Of a stretch of 24,261 nt of DNA, positions 1-8,012 are shown piece by piece. The position numbers were made by a program, and so were the translations under genes. Position 1 is the first letter of the stretch. Each line of letters opens with the position of its first letter. The notes beneath the pieces were generated by a model, which was given only the letters and a program-made list of their open reading frames with translations, was not told the DNA's origin and ran no database searches. The DNA lies in assembly GCA_017620055.1 (NCBI GenBank), contig JAFZRD010000189.1:1-24261 (forward strand). The letters run 5' to 3'. Source of the stretch: Lachnospiraceae bacterium. Its GTDB lineage: Bacteria; Bacillota_A; Clostridia; Lachnospirales; Lachnospiraceae.

Positions 1-410
1 AGTGGAAGATCGTTACACAGCAGACAGCTGAGTGGAACGCAGAGAAGGCACAGCAGATCGTTCAGTCAGTTATCGACTCAGGCGAGAAGTTCAACGTAAT
101 CTACGCTGAGAACGACGATATGGCTAAGGGTGCTGTAGCAGCTCTTGACGCAGCAAACATCTCACACGGTGTTGGCAAAGACGTCATCGTAATGGGCTTC
201 GACTGCAACAAGTGGGCACTTCAGGAACTCCTTGATCAGAACTGGAACTATGATGGACAGTGTAATCCTTTCCAGTCTGAGTACATTCTCAAAGTTATCG
301 ACGAGCTTCAGGCAGGTAACGAGCCCGCTGAGAAGACGATCGTTATGAACGAGAAGGGCTTCGACGCTACAACAATCACAGCTGACGATGTTGAGAATTA
401 TGGTATCTAA
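1..410 (+). CDS. Sugar ABC transporter substrate-binding protein (3' end, partial)
   Basis: This is the C-terminal ~135 residues of a periplasmic-binding-protein-type (type I fold) sugar receptor. It runs in frame from base 3 to a TAA at 408-410, and the N-terminus lies upstream of the window. The segment VIYAENDDMAKGAVAAL is the family hallmark around the hinge of ribose/galactofuranose-type receptors. It is followed by a VIVMGFD strand and a CNPFQ...VIDEL helix that match the equivalent part of the second receptor at 4163. In Gram-positives such receptors are lipid-anchored outside the membrane and deliver sugar to the permease pair. The gene is followed by a strong hairpin and then the ATPase and permeases, so it is probably the first and most highly expressed gene of the transport operon. 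The exact ligand cannot be read from the fragment; a YtfQ-like furanose or pentose receptor is likely from context. Confidence 0.9.
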   Translation, partial: WKIVTQQTAEWNAEKAQQIVQSVIDSGEKFNVIYAENDDMAKGAVAALDAANISHGVGKDVIVMGFDCNKWALQELLDQNWNYDGQCNPFQSEYILKVIDELQAGNEPAEKTIVMNEKGFDATTITADDVENYGI

Positions 411-432
411 TCGTTAGATAAGTTTTAAGAAT

Positions 433-481
433 AAGGGCGCGAGAGCGTACATATCAACTACGCGGCTCGCGCCCTTTTTTT
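433..481 (+). terminator. Nested-hairpin terminator/attenuator between receptor gene and transporter genes
   Basis: A perfect outer stem GGGCGCGAG (435-443) pairs with CTCGCGCCC (466-474), and AA/TT can extend its base. An inner stem GCGTA (445-449) pairs with TACGC (459-463) around a 9-nt loop. A run of seven Ts (475-481) follows directly. This has the form of an intrinsic terminator. Since the next gene is in the same orientation, begins 33 bp later and has no obvious promoter of its own, partial read-through would give more receptor than transporter, a common arrangement for binding-protein operons. That role is inference. Confidence 0.85.
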
Positions 482-493
482 GAAGAAATAACT

Positions 494-500
494 GGGAGGT
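494..500 (+). promoter_or_regulatory. Ribosome binding site deciding the ytfR-like start
   Basis: GGGAGGT lies 13 nt before ATG 514. The longest in-frame start, GTG at 499, overlaps this motif itself and so cannot use it. ATG 514 is therefore preferred, although the spacing is slightly long. Confidence 0.6.
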
Positions 501-513
501 GAATCCACTCATT

Positions 514-2028
514 ATGGAAAATGCAATACTTAAAATGCGTGGTATCGATAAGGCATTCCCGGGCGTCAGAGCTTTACAGGGTGTGGATTTTACATTGTGC
601 AGCGGTGAGATCCACGCACTTATGGGCGAGAACGGAGCCGGAAAATCAACCCTTATCAAGGTATTGACCGGGGTTTACCCTAAAGACGGGGGAGATATCG
701 TTCTCGGAGACAAATCCGTTTCGATCAGATCACCGCAGGATGCACAGAATCTCGGTATCAGTACCGTTTATCAGGAGATAACGCTCTGCCCCAATCTTTC
801 CGTTGCTGAGAATATGTATATCGGAAGAGAGGAGAGCAATGTACGTAACTGGAAGAAAATGAATGAGAGAGCAGGGAAGATCCTCACCGATCTTGCCATC
901 CCTGCAAAGCCCGCACAGCAGCTTGCAAGCTGCTCGATCGCGGTCCAGCAGATGGTTGCGATAGCACGTGCGGTTGATATGGACTGTAAGGTTCTTATCC
1001 TTGACGAGCCCACATCTTCTCTCGATGAGCAGGAAGTTGAGAAGCTTTTCAGACTCATGAGAGATCTTAAGGCAAAGGGTGTAGGTATCATATTCGTTAC
1101 ACACTTCCTTGACCAGGTATACGAAGTATGTGATAAGATCACGGTCCTTCGTGACGGTCATCTCGTCGGAGAATATGAGATCAAGGATCTGCCGAGAGTC
1201 CAGCTCGTTTCGAAGATGCTCGGTAAAGAGCTTGACGATATGTCCGACATCAAGAGCGAGAATGCGACATACGAGAAGAAAGAAGGCGAAACACCTGTAT
1301 TTACGGCCACCAATCTGTCAAGTACGGAAGCGGTCAATCCGTTTGATTTCCACATCAACAAAGGTGAAGTCAACGGGTTCACGGGTCTTTTGGGTTCGGG
1401 CCGAAGCGAATGCGTAAGAGCCATATTCGGCGCCGACAGAAATCTTTCCGGAGAGAAGACCAGGGACGGAAAACAGGTTAAGATTTCGAAACCTATAGAT
1501 GCAATGAAGAAAGGTATCGCATATCTTCCCGAGGATCGTAAGGTTGACGGTATAATCGGCGATCTTTCGGTAAGAGAGAACATAGTTCTGGCATACCAGG
1601 TATTAAAGGGTGCGATGCATCCGTTCAGCAAAGCTGAAGCATACAAGTTTGCCGATGAGTATATCAAGCTTCTTGATATCAAGACGGCTTCGGCAGACAC
1701 TCCGATCAAATCGCTTTCGGGCGGTAACCAGCAGAAGGTCATACTTGCAAGATGGCTTCTCACACATCCGGATTACCTTATACTCGATGAGCCCACACGT
1801 GGTATCGATGTAGGTACAAAGGTTGATATCCAGAAGCTCGTTCTCAAACTTGCGAGTGAAGGAATGGCGATCACGTTCATATCGTCCGAAACGGATGAGA
1901 TGCTTAGAACATGTTCAAGGCTGATCGTTATGCGTGACAGACATGTGGTCGGAGAACTTACTGGAGATGATCTTAATCAGAACAAGATCATGAGTACGAT
2001 AGCCGGAGGTGATAGTGATGGCAAATAA
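514..2028 (+). CDS. ytfR: Sugar ABC transporter, duplicated ATP-binding subunit (YtfR/RbsA/MglA family)
   Basis: This cytoplasmic ATPase of 504 aa has two nucleotide-binding domains, the usual size for CUT2 carbohydrate importers. NBD1 has Walker A GENGAGKST (38-46), Q-loop Q87, a degenerate signature CSIAVQQ (140-146), Walker B LILDE (161-165) and H197. NBD2 has the family-typical Walker A remnant GLLGSGRSE (291-299), a full LSGGNQQ signature (401-407) and Walker B LILDE (422-426), with Ser in place of the switch His. This asymmetry is normal in RbsA/MglA/YtfR proteins, where NBD1 carries the P-loop and NBD2 the signature. The next gene starts inside its end (11-nt overlap), which argues for translational coupling. 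I use the ytfR symbol because the two-permease, YtfQ-like context matches YtfQRT-YjfF. An arabinose-type AraG role is equally possible. Confidence 0.92.
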   Translation: MENAILKMRGIDKAFPGVRALQGVDFTLCSGEIHALMGENGAGKSTLIKVLTGVYPKDGGDIVLGDKSVSIRSPQDAQNLGISTVYQEITLCPNLSVAENMYIGREESNVRNWKKMNERAGKILTDLAIPAKPAQQLASCSIAVQQMVAIARAVDMDCKVLILDEPTSSLDEQEVEKLFRLMRDLKAKGVGIIFVTHFLDQVYEVCDKITVLRDGHLVGEYEIKDLPRVQLVSKMLGKELDDMSDIKSENATYEKKEGETPVFTATNLSSTEAVNPFDFHINKGEVNGFTGLLGSGRSECVRAIFGADRNLSGEKTRDGKQVKISKPIDAMKKGIAYLPEDRKVDGIIGDLSVRENIVLAYQVLKGAMHPFSKAEAYKFADEYIKLLDIKTASADTPIKSLSGGNQQKVILARWLLTHPDYLILDEPTRGIDVGTKVDIQKLVLKLASEGMAITFISSETDEMLRTCSRLIVMRDRHVVGELTGDDLNQNKIMSTIAGGDSDGK

Positions 2029-3100
2029 CAGTAAATCAGGCTCCGGGGTATTCGGAAAACTGATACACAGTCAGATCATAATACCGCTTGCGGCATTACT
2101 GCTTCTGATAATCTTTAATCTTATATTTGATCCTTCGTTCTTCGTGATCACACCGAAGACGAATTCGGCCGGTAATCCGGTTCTGTCGGGATATCTTATC
2201 ACGATACTTGATTACGGCTCGGAGCTGGCTATACTGGCGATCGGTATGACGCTTGTAACTGCGGCATCCGGCGGACAGGACATTTCGGTCGGCGCAACGA
2301 TAGCTATATGCGGATCGGCACTCCTGAGGGTGCTGTGCGGTTCCAACTCCCGTCCCGATTCGCTTCAGGCTCCGATAATAGTAGGATTCCTTGTTGCGTG
2401 CGTTGTCGGTATGCTTTGCGGAGCATTTAACGGGGTACTCGTTGCGTACTTCAAGATACAGCCGATGGTCGCGACTCTGATCCTCTTCACGGCGGGACGT
2501 TCGATCGCGGCATGGATCAACAATAACGAGCTTCCCATAGTTCCCGATCCGAAGTTTGCTTACTTCGGAGGCTTCATACCGGGAATACCCGTTCCGGCAC
2601 CGGTATTCATAGCGGCCCTTTGCATAATCGTGATATTCCTTGTTCTCAAGTTCACGACCCTGGGCCTTTATACTCAGGCGGTCGGTATCAATCCGAGTTC
2701 TTCAAGACTAAACGGTCTTAATCCGGAAGTCATGAAACTGATATCGTTCATAATCCTCGGTCTGTGTGTTGCGGTAGCGGCACTCATCAAAACATCGAGA
2801 CTGTCGACGATCAACTACTCGGTCATCGCAAAGGATATTGAAATGGATGCGATCCTTGCGGTCGCACTCGGAGGAAACCCTCTTTCGGGAGGTAAGTTCA
2901 ACATGTGGGCATCGATAATCGGCGCATATGTTATCCAGTTCCTTACAACTACGCTTTACAAGTTCAAGGTAAGTTCCGATGCACTGTCGGCTTACAAGGC
3001 AGTTGTCGTTATCGTTCTTGTCGTATTCTCGGCACCTACGGTAAGAGACTGGATCGGCACCCAGTTCAAAAAGCTTTCGGCTAAGAAGGGGGTGGCGTAA
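2018..3100 (+). CDS. ytfT: Sugar ABC transporter permease, YtfT-like
   Basis: This is a polytopic membrane protein of 360 aa in the branched-chain/CUT2 permease family. After a short basic N-terminus, hydrophobic segments begin near residue 20 and continue to about residue 345. Family landmarks are GGQDISVGATIAI, the FNGVLVAYFKIQPMVATL segment with a following AGRS, and the cytoplasmic coupling loop region ALGGNPLSGG. It forms half of the membrane channel, paired with the next gene product. The GGAGGTG motif at 2005-2011 lies 6 nt before ATG 2018, so the longer GTG start at 2009, inside that motif, is rejected. The start overlaps the ATPase stop. Two different permeases rather than one homodimerising subunit is the YtfT/YjfF pattern. 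Confidence 0.9.
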   Translation: MANNSKSGSGVFGKLIHSQIIIPLAALLLLIIFNLIFDPSFFVITPKTNSAGNPVLSGYLITILDYGSELAILAIGMTLVTAASGGQDISVGATIAICGSALLRVLCGSNSRPDSLQAPIIVGFLVACVVGMLCGAFNGVLVAYFKIQPMVATLILFTAGRSIAAWINNNELPIVPDPKFAYFGGFIPGIPVPAPVFIAALCIIVIFLVLKFTTLGLYTQAVGINPSSSRLNGLNPEVMKLISFIILGLCVAVAALIKTSRLSTINYSVIAKDIEMDAILAVALGGNPLSGGKFNMWASIIGAYVIQFLTTTLYKFKVSSDALSAYKAVVVIVLVVFSAPTVRDWIGTQFKKLSAKKGVA

Positions 3101-4153
3101 ATGAACAGCAAACGTAAGAGTATTTCGGATACGACCATACTTCTGACGATCACGATCGTCGTGTTCTTCGCGATGTATATAGGCGCGATGCTGTTACAGG
3201 GAAAAGGATTCTTAAAGCTCCAGACTTTCCTTAACATCTTAAATGCAAATGCGGCACTGATCCTCATGTCATGCGGACTGACGCTCGTTATGATCATCGG
3301 GAGCATCGATATTTCGGTCGGCGGTGTTGCCGCACTCGTAAGTATGTGCTGTGCGGTTTATCTTGACAGGAACGTGCTCAATCCCGAGCAGAACCTCACG
3401 CCGGGTAACGTGGCTGTGTCAATGCTCATCGCACTCGGCATCGGACTGGCATACGGACTCATTCAGGGTTACCTTATAGCATACCTTGACATACAGCCGT
3501 TCATCGTATCACTTGCAGGTATGTTCTTTGCAAGAGGTATGACGACGATAGTCCACACCAACCCGTTCAACGTAGAGAACGAGGCGTTTAACAAGCTCAA
3601 GGAGCCCATCAGGATAGCGTTCCTCGGAACCGTCAACAAAAAGGGCAAACTGGTTCCCGCCAAGATAGAGATAGGTGTGTTTGTAGCCCTTCTCGTTGTA
3701 CTGATACTTTTCTTTGTTCTCAGATATACGAAGCTCGGCCGTTCGTTCTATGCGGTCGGCGGTAACAGGACAAGTGCACTGATGCTCGGCATCAACGTTA
3801 AGCGTACCAAGTTCTTCGCACACCTTATGTGCGGAATACTTGCGGGAATAGGCGGATACGTATACTTCCTGCATGTAGGTTCGGGAGCGGCTTCACATGC
3901 ATCCGGTGCGGAGATGAACGCGATAGCTTCGTCGATCATCGGAGGAACGATGCTCACCGGCGGTGTCGGTAATATAATCGGAACCCTGTTCGGTGTGCTC
4001 TCGCTTGCGACGATCCAGAGTATAGTATCGTCGGCGGGATTCGATCAGGCATGGTGGACCGGAATAACGGTCGCTTCAATGCTCTGCCTGTTCCTCGTTG
4101 TACAGTCGGTTGTCATCGCACGTAAGAAGAAATCATTAAAGAAGCAGGCATGA
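3101..4153 (+). CDS. yjfF: Sugar ABC transporter permease, YjfF-like
   Basis: This is the second CUT2-type inner-membrane permease (350 aa) and presumed heterodimer partner of the preceding subunit. Landmarks are GSIDISVGGVAALV, IQGYLIAYLDIQPFIVSL followed by FARG, a charged loop near residues 160-190 (KKGKLVPAK), the RYTKLGRSFYAVGGN segment and IIGGTMLTGGVGNIIGTLFG. A basic tail (ARKKKSLKKQA) fits a cytoplasmic C-terminus. The ATG follows the previous stop codon directly, with a GGGGG-rich site 8 nt upstream. Its sequence differs enough from the first permease that the pair reads as old paralogues rather than a recent duplication. Confidence 0.9.
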   Translation: MNSKRKSISDTTILLTITIVVFFAMYIGAMLLQGKGFLKLQTFLNILNANAALILMSCGLTLVMIIGSIDISVGGVAALVSMCCAVYLDRNVLNPEQNLTPGNVAVSMLIALGIGLAYGLIQGYLIAYLDIQPFIVSLAGMFFARGMTTIVHTNPFNVENEAFNKLKEPIRIAFLGTVNKKGKLVPAKIEIGVFVALLVVLILFFVLRYTKLGRSFYAVGGNRTSALMLGINVKRTKFFAHLMCGILAGIGGYVYFLHVGSGAASHASGAEMNAIASSIIGGTMLTGGVGNIIGTLFGVLSLATIQSIVSSAGFDQAWWTGITVASMLCLFLVVQSVVIARKKKSLKKQA

Positions 4154-4162
4154 ATGTGATAC

Positions 4163-5239
4163 ATGAATGTTAAGCGCTTTATCAATCGTATAATGTTAAG
4201 TGCAGCTGTTAGCCTCTGTTGTTTTGCGGCGGGATGTGCTCCCGCCGCAGACACGGGGGCTGAAAGTGTAGTTACGGGGGAAGATCTTATAGTGGTGGGA
4301 TTTTCCCAGCTGGGGGCCGAGTCTGACTGGAGAAGCGCGAATACCGAATCGATGAAGAGCGTCTTCACGAAGGAGAACGGATACGAACTCATATTTGAGG
4401 ATGCCCAGCAGAAACAGACAAATCAGATCACGGCGATCAGGAGCTTCATACAGCGTGATGTCGATTATATAGTTCTGGCTCCCGTTACGGAGACGGGATG
4501 GGATACCGTGCTTTCGGAGGCAAAGGAGGCAGGCATCCCGGTCATAATCGTCGACCGCCAGGTCGAAGTGTCCGACGAAGATCTGTTCACGTGCTGGGTC
4601 GGATCTGATTTTGAACTTGAAGGAAGAAAAGTCTGTATGTGGATGTCGAAGTATTTTGCCAAGAAAGGCATCAGATCTTCCGACGTTCATATAGTGGATA
4701 TACAGGGAACACTCGGCAGTACCGCGCAGATAGGCCGTACAAAAGGTTTTGATAACATGGCTAAACTGTACGGATGGGATGTCGTTACTCACGAAGTGGG
4801 TGATTTTACAAAGAGTAAAGCTAAGGAAGCCATGTTCAAGATCCTCAGGAATTACGACAACGTGAATGTGGTATACTGTGAGAATGACAACGAGGCTCTC
4901 GGAGTCATTGAGGTCATTGAGGCAAGCGGCAGGAAGTGCGGCAGCGATATCACGAACGGTGAGGTCATGGTAGTCTCATTTGACGGAGTCAACAAACAGG
5001 CTGTATCGAGCCTTGTCGCGGGACAGATAAGCTGTATCGGAGAGTGTAATCCGCTTCACGGGCCGAGAGTCGAGTCGATCATAAGGAAACTGCGCAAGGG
5101 GCAGGAACCTTACAAATACCAGTATGTAAACGAGAAACTGTTCACCAATACAGCGGACGTTCCGTCGATAATGCTAGGCGGCAAGGGATACACCGTTACG
5201 GTACTTAATGAGGACAGTTTACGGGAATGGCCGTATTAA
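4163..5239 (+). CDS. ytfQ: Lipoprotein sugar-binding protein, YtfQ-like (second receptor of the locus)
   Basis: A 358-aa receptor that opens with a type II signal peptide: basic MNVKR start, hydrophobic stretch and lipobox A22-A23-G24-C25, so it should be lipid-anchored outside the membrane. The mature part shows the pattern I recall for the galactofuranose receptor YtfQ: VVGFSQLGAESDWR, then DAQQKQTNQITAIRSF, then APVTETGWDTVL, IPVIIVDR, and GDFTKSKAKEAM. It therefore probably binds a furanose-form sugar. L-arabinofuranose would fit the downstream kinase and AraD, but this is inference. It sits after the permeases, 9 nt beyond the previous stop, with no clear Shine-Dalgarno. It is clearly distinct from the receptor whose end lies at 1-410, so one transporter seems to have two receptors. 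Confidence 0.9.
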   Translation: MNVKRFINRIMLSAAVSLCCFAAGCAPAADTGAESVVTGEDLIVVGFSQLGAESDWRSANTESMKSVFTKENGYELIFEDAQQKQTNQITAIRSFIQRDVDYIVLAPVTETGWDTVLSEAKEAGIPVIIVDRQVEVSDEDLFTCWVGSDFELEGRKVCMWMSKYFAKKGIRSSDVHIVDIQGTLGSTAQIGRTKGFDNMAKLYGWDVVTHEVGDFTKSKAKEAMFKILRNYDNVNVVYCENDNEALGVIEVIEASGRKCGSDITNGEVMVVSFDGVNKQAVSSLVAGQISCIGECNPLHGPRVESIIRKLRKGQEPYKYQYVNEKLFTNTADVPSIMLGGKGYTVTVLNEDSLREWPY

Positions 5240-5272
5240 ATAAACCAAAGCAGGAGAAAAGGAGAAGAGTTT

Positions 5273-6865
5273 ATGGATGCAAAAACTTTGATAGCTGAAG
5301 GAAGATCATACCTCGGGATCGAATTCGGATCCACAAGGATCAAGGGAGTCGTTATCGACGGCGACGGAAATGTCCTGGCAACCGGAGGACACGGATGGGA
5401 GAACAGGCTGCAGGACGGTATATGGACATACACACTCGATGACATTTGGGACGGACTCGCGGACTGCTACAGCGATCTTTGCAAAGATATCAAAGATAAA
5501 TACGATGTTGTTCCCACCTCGTTCGCGTCCATCGGTTTCTCGGCCATGATGCACGGATATCTTGCATTTGACAAGGACGGAAAGCTCCTTGTTCCGTTCA
5601 GGACATGGAGAAACACGATAACAGAAGAGGCCGCTTCAAAGCTTACAAAAGAGTTCTCATTCAACATTCCTCAGAGATGGAGCATCGCACATCTGTACCA
5701 GGCGATCCTCAATAAGGAAGAGCATGTCAAGGATATAGATTTCGTGACGACTCTCGCTGGATACGTTCACTACATGATGACAGGACAGAGGGTTCTCGGA
5801 GTCGGTGACGCATCTGGTATGTTCCCGATCGATTCCGCAACGAAGGATTACGATAAGGCAATGATGGAGAAGTTTGACGCTCTCATCGCACCTTGCGGAT
5901 TCGCATGGAAGCTTGCCGATGTTATCCCGAAGTCGGTTTCCGCCGGAGAGGATGCGGGCACACTTACCGCCGAAGGAGCAAAGCTTCTGGATAAGGCAGG
6001 AAACCTCAAGGCGGGTATCCCTGTATGTCCTCCCGAAGGAGATGCGGGAACAGGTATGGTCGCAACGAATTCCGTAGGCCTTCGTACAGGTAACACATCG
6101 GCCGGAACGAGCGTGTTCGCAATGGTCGTTCTCGAGAAGGCTCTTTCCAAAGTATATGAGCAGATCGACATGGTCACGACTCCCGACGGGGCGGCTGTTG
6201 CCATGGTTCACTGCAATAACTGCACCAGCGATATTAATGCATGGGTCGATCTCTTCAAACAGTTCGGCCAGATGATGGGATATGAGATCGATATGAACGA
6301 TCTGTTCACGAAGCTGTACAGCAAAGCCCTTGACGGTGATGCCGACTGCGGCGGACTGCTGTCGTACAACTACATCTCAGGTGAACCCGTCACCGGGTTT
6401 GACAAGGGCGCACCGCTTTTCGTCAGGACGGCTGATTCGAAGTTCACGCTCGGTAACGTGATGAGAATGCATCTGTATTCCGCACTCGCAGCGCTCAAGT
6501 CGGGTCTTGATATACTGACGGGCGAAGAGGGCGTCAAGGTTGACAAGATGTACGGTCATGGCGGATACTTTAAGACAAAGGGTGTAGGCCAGAAGATCGC
6601 CGCGGCGGCGATCCATGCTCCGGTCTCCGTTATGGAGACGGCCGGAGAAGGCGGCCCGTGGGGAATGGCCATTCTCGCATCATTTGCGGACGGAAGGAAT
6701 CCCGGAGAGAATCTTGAGGATTTCCTCAATCGCAGGATATTCGCGAATGCAAAGGGAAGCACCGTTGATCCCGACCCTGCGGAAGAGAAGGGCTTCGATG
6801 ATTTCATGAAGACATACATGGATGGCCTTAAGATAGAACGTGCTGCAGTGGAGGTACTGTTATAA
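5273..6865 (+). CDS. FGGY-family carbohydrate kinase, candidate L-ribulokinase
   Basis: This is a 530-aa cytoplasmic sugar kinase of the FGGY/actin-like ATPase fold. The N-terminal phosphate-1 loop is [17 protein letters not shown] (about 18-34). A substrate-domain motif [12 protein letters not shown] follows near residue 90, then FRTWRNT, a [10 protein letters not shown] segment around 180 and an adenosine-side [12 protein letters not shown] motif near 276. The C-terminal domain has [20 protein letters not shown] and [12 protein letters not shown]. It is not a close match to classical AraB by eye. It fits the divergent kinases that serve as ribulokinase in Clostridia (the AraK type), and its stop overlaps the araD start by one base (TAATG). 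It would phosphorylate L-ribulose to L-ribulose-5-phosphate. Xylulokinase or another pentulose kinase remains possible. A good GGAG site lies 8 nt before ATG 5273. Confidence 0.82.
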   Translation: MDAKTLIAEGRSYLGIEFGSTRIKGVVIDGDGNVLATGGHGWENRLQDGIWTYTLDDIWDGLADCYSDLCKDIKDKYDVVPTSFASIGFSAMMHGYLAFDKDGKLLVPFRTWRNTITEEAASKLTKEFSFNIPQRWSIAHLYQAILNKEEHVKDIDFVTTLAGYVHYMMTGQRVLGVGDASGMFPIDSATKDYDKAMMEKFDALIAPCGFAWKLADVIPKSVSAGEDAGTLTAEGAKLLDKAGNLKAGIPVCPPEGDAGTGMVATNSVGLRTGNTSAGTSVFAMVVLEKALSKVYEQIDMVTTPDGAAVAMVHCNNCTSDINAWVDLFKQFGQMMGYEIDMNDLFTKLYSKALDGDADCGGLLSYNYISGEPVTGFDKGAPLFVRTADSKFTLGNVMRMHLYSALAALKSGLDILTGEEGVKVDKMYGHGGYFKTKGVGQKIAAAAIHAPVSVMETAGEGGPWGMAILASFADGRNPGENLEDFLNRRIFANAKGSTVDPDPAEEKGFDDFMKTYMDGLKIERAAVEVLL

Positions 6866-7557
6866 TGCTTGAAGAACTGAAGAAAAGAGTATACGAAGCC
6901 AACATGCTCCTTCCGAAGCACGGACTCGTTACGTTCACATGGGGCAATGTTTCGGAGATAGACAGGAAGACGGGACTGTTCGCGATCAAACCGAGCGGCG
7001 TCGATTACGACAGGCTCACTCCCGATGATATGGTCATAATGGATCTTGAGGGCAATAAGGTCGAAGGAGACTACAAGCCGTCAAGCGATACGCCAACCCA
7101 TCTTGAGCTGTACAAAGCCTTCCCTGAGATAGGCGGAATAGTTCACACGCATTCTTCATATGCAACGAGCTGGGCGCAGGCCGGAAGAAGCATTCCGTGC
7201 TACGGAACGACACATGCCGACTATATTTACGGTGAGGTTCCGTGTGTCAGATGCCTTACGAAGGAAGAGATCGATGAGGCGTATGAGACCAATACGGGCC
7301 TTCTTATCATCGAAGAGTTCAAACGTATGAACAAAGACGTTACGGCCGTTCCGTGTGTACTGTGCAAGAATCACGGACCTTTCGCATGGGGAAAAGATGC
7401 ACACGAAGCGGTACATAATGCGGTCGTTCTTGAGGAGGTTGCCAAGATGGCATACCGTGCGGAAACGATCAATAAAGACATCGCCCCTGCACCGCAGGAA
7501 CTCCAGGATAAGCATTACTACAGGAAGCACGGTGCGAACGCCTATTACGGACAGTAA
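6865..7557 (+). CDS. araD: L-ribulose-5-phosphate 4-epimerase
   Basis: This class II aldolase-type epimerase interconverts L-ribulose-5-phosphate and D-xylulose-5-phosphate, linking arabinose to the pentose phosphate pathway. It has 230 aa, against about 231 for the E. coli enzyme. Visible active-site features are GNVS (27-30), KPSG (42-45), SSDT (73-76), the metal-binding HTHS with H94 and H96, third metal ligand H170 in NHGPF, the THADY segment with D119 as the proposed acid/base residue, and the C-terminal HGANAYYGQ with Y228. All expected residues are present. It is translationally coupled to the kinase by a one-base overlap. Identification as AraD is strong. UlaF/SgbE-type ascorbate-pathway epimerases share the motifs but are unlikely without their partner genes. 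Confidence 0.95.
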   Translation: MLEELKKRVYEANMLLPKHGLVTFTWGNVSEIDRKTGLFAIKPSGVDYDRLTPDDMVIMDLEGNKVEGDYKPSSDTPTHLELYKAFPEIGGIVHTHSSYATSWAQAGRSIPCYGTTHADYIYGEVPCVRCLTKEEIDEAYETNTGLLIIEEFKRMNKDVTAVPCVLCKNHGPFAWGKDAHEAVHNAVVLEEVAKMAYRAETINKDIAPAPQELQDKHYYRKHGANAYYGQ

Positions 7558-7574
7558 GGAAGCGGAGGTATCTT

Positions 7575-8012
7575 ATGTTTGATGGAAGCGCAGCCATGTT
7601 TGACGGCTACAGGACCAAGCTTAAGAAGATCAAGAGGAAGACATACGAAGAGAGATTCGACCTGTTCTTTTCGGAGAACAGGCCGGTCCTTGATGATATG
7701 ACGCAGTACATAAAAGGCAGGGAGGATGCATCCGTAGCCGCGGGCGAGGTCGCAAACATCTTTGCCGAGAATGTCTTTGCCGAGTATGCTGACGGCGGGA
7801 AGATGCCGGGGAGCGTCAGGACAGATCTGTCGCTCTTTATGATCTATTTTGTTTTCCCTTCGATACTGAAGACCGGCGACTCCAATTCAAAGCTTCTGTG
7901 CGACGCCATAAGGGACGAATGGAGAAGACGTACCGACAATCCGACATTCGATTACACCACATACGAGGATCTTCATGGATCGTTTCAGGAAAAGCTTTTC
8001 GGATTATTCTAG
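7575..8012 (+). CDS. Conserved-looking hypothetical protein, 145 aa
   Basis: I do not recognise this gene. It encodes a 145-aa soluble protein with no signal peptide or membrane segment. It has a basic stretch near residues 14-23 (RTKLKKIKRK), an acidic helical middle and a C-terminal region rich in aromatic and acidic residues (TFDYTTYEDLHGSF). It starts 17 nt after araD behind a good GGAGGT site (7564-7569). A second in-frame ATG (codon 8) is possible but lacks a site. Its last 38 bases overlap the next gene, which implies co-translation with the membrane protein rather than a role in sugar breakdown. It is considered real because of the ribosome binding site, conserved spacing and codon use like its neighbours. 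Confidence 0.7.
   Translation: MFDGSAAMFDGYRTKLKKIKRKTYEERFDLFFSENRPVLDDMTQYIKGREDASVAAGEVANIFAENVFAEYADGGKMPGSVRTDLSLFMIYFVFPSILKTGDSNSKLLCDAIRDEWRRRTDNPTFDYTTYEDLHGSFQEKLFGLF

Noticed and set aside
499..513. GTG at 499 as the start of the ATPase
   Set aside because: It overlaps the GGGAGGT ribosome binding site; ATG 514 fits the family N-terminus.
1158..1763. 201-aa open frame on the - strand
   Set aside because: It is antisense to the second half of the ABC ATPase, where the + strand has Walker and signature motifs.
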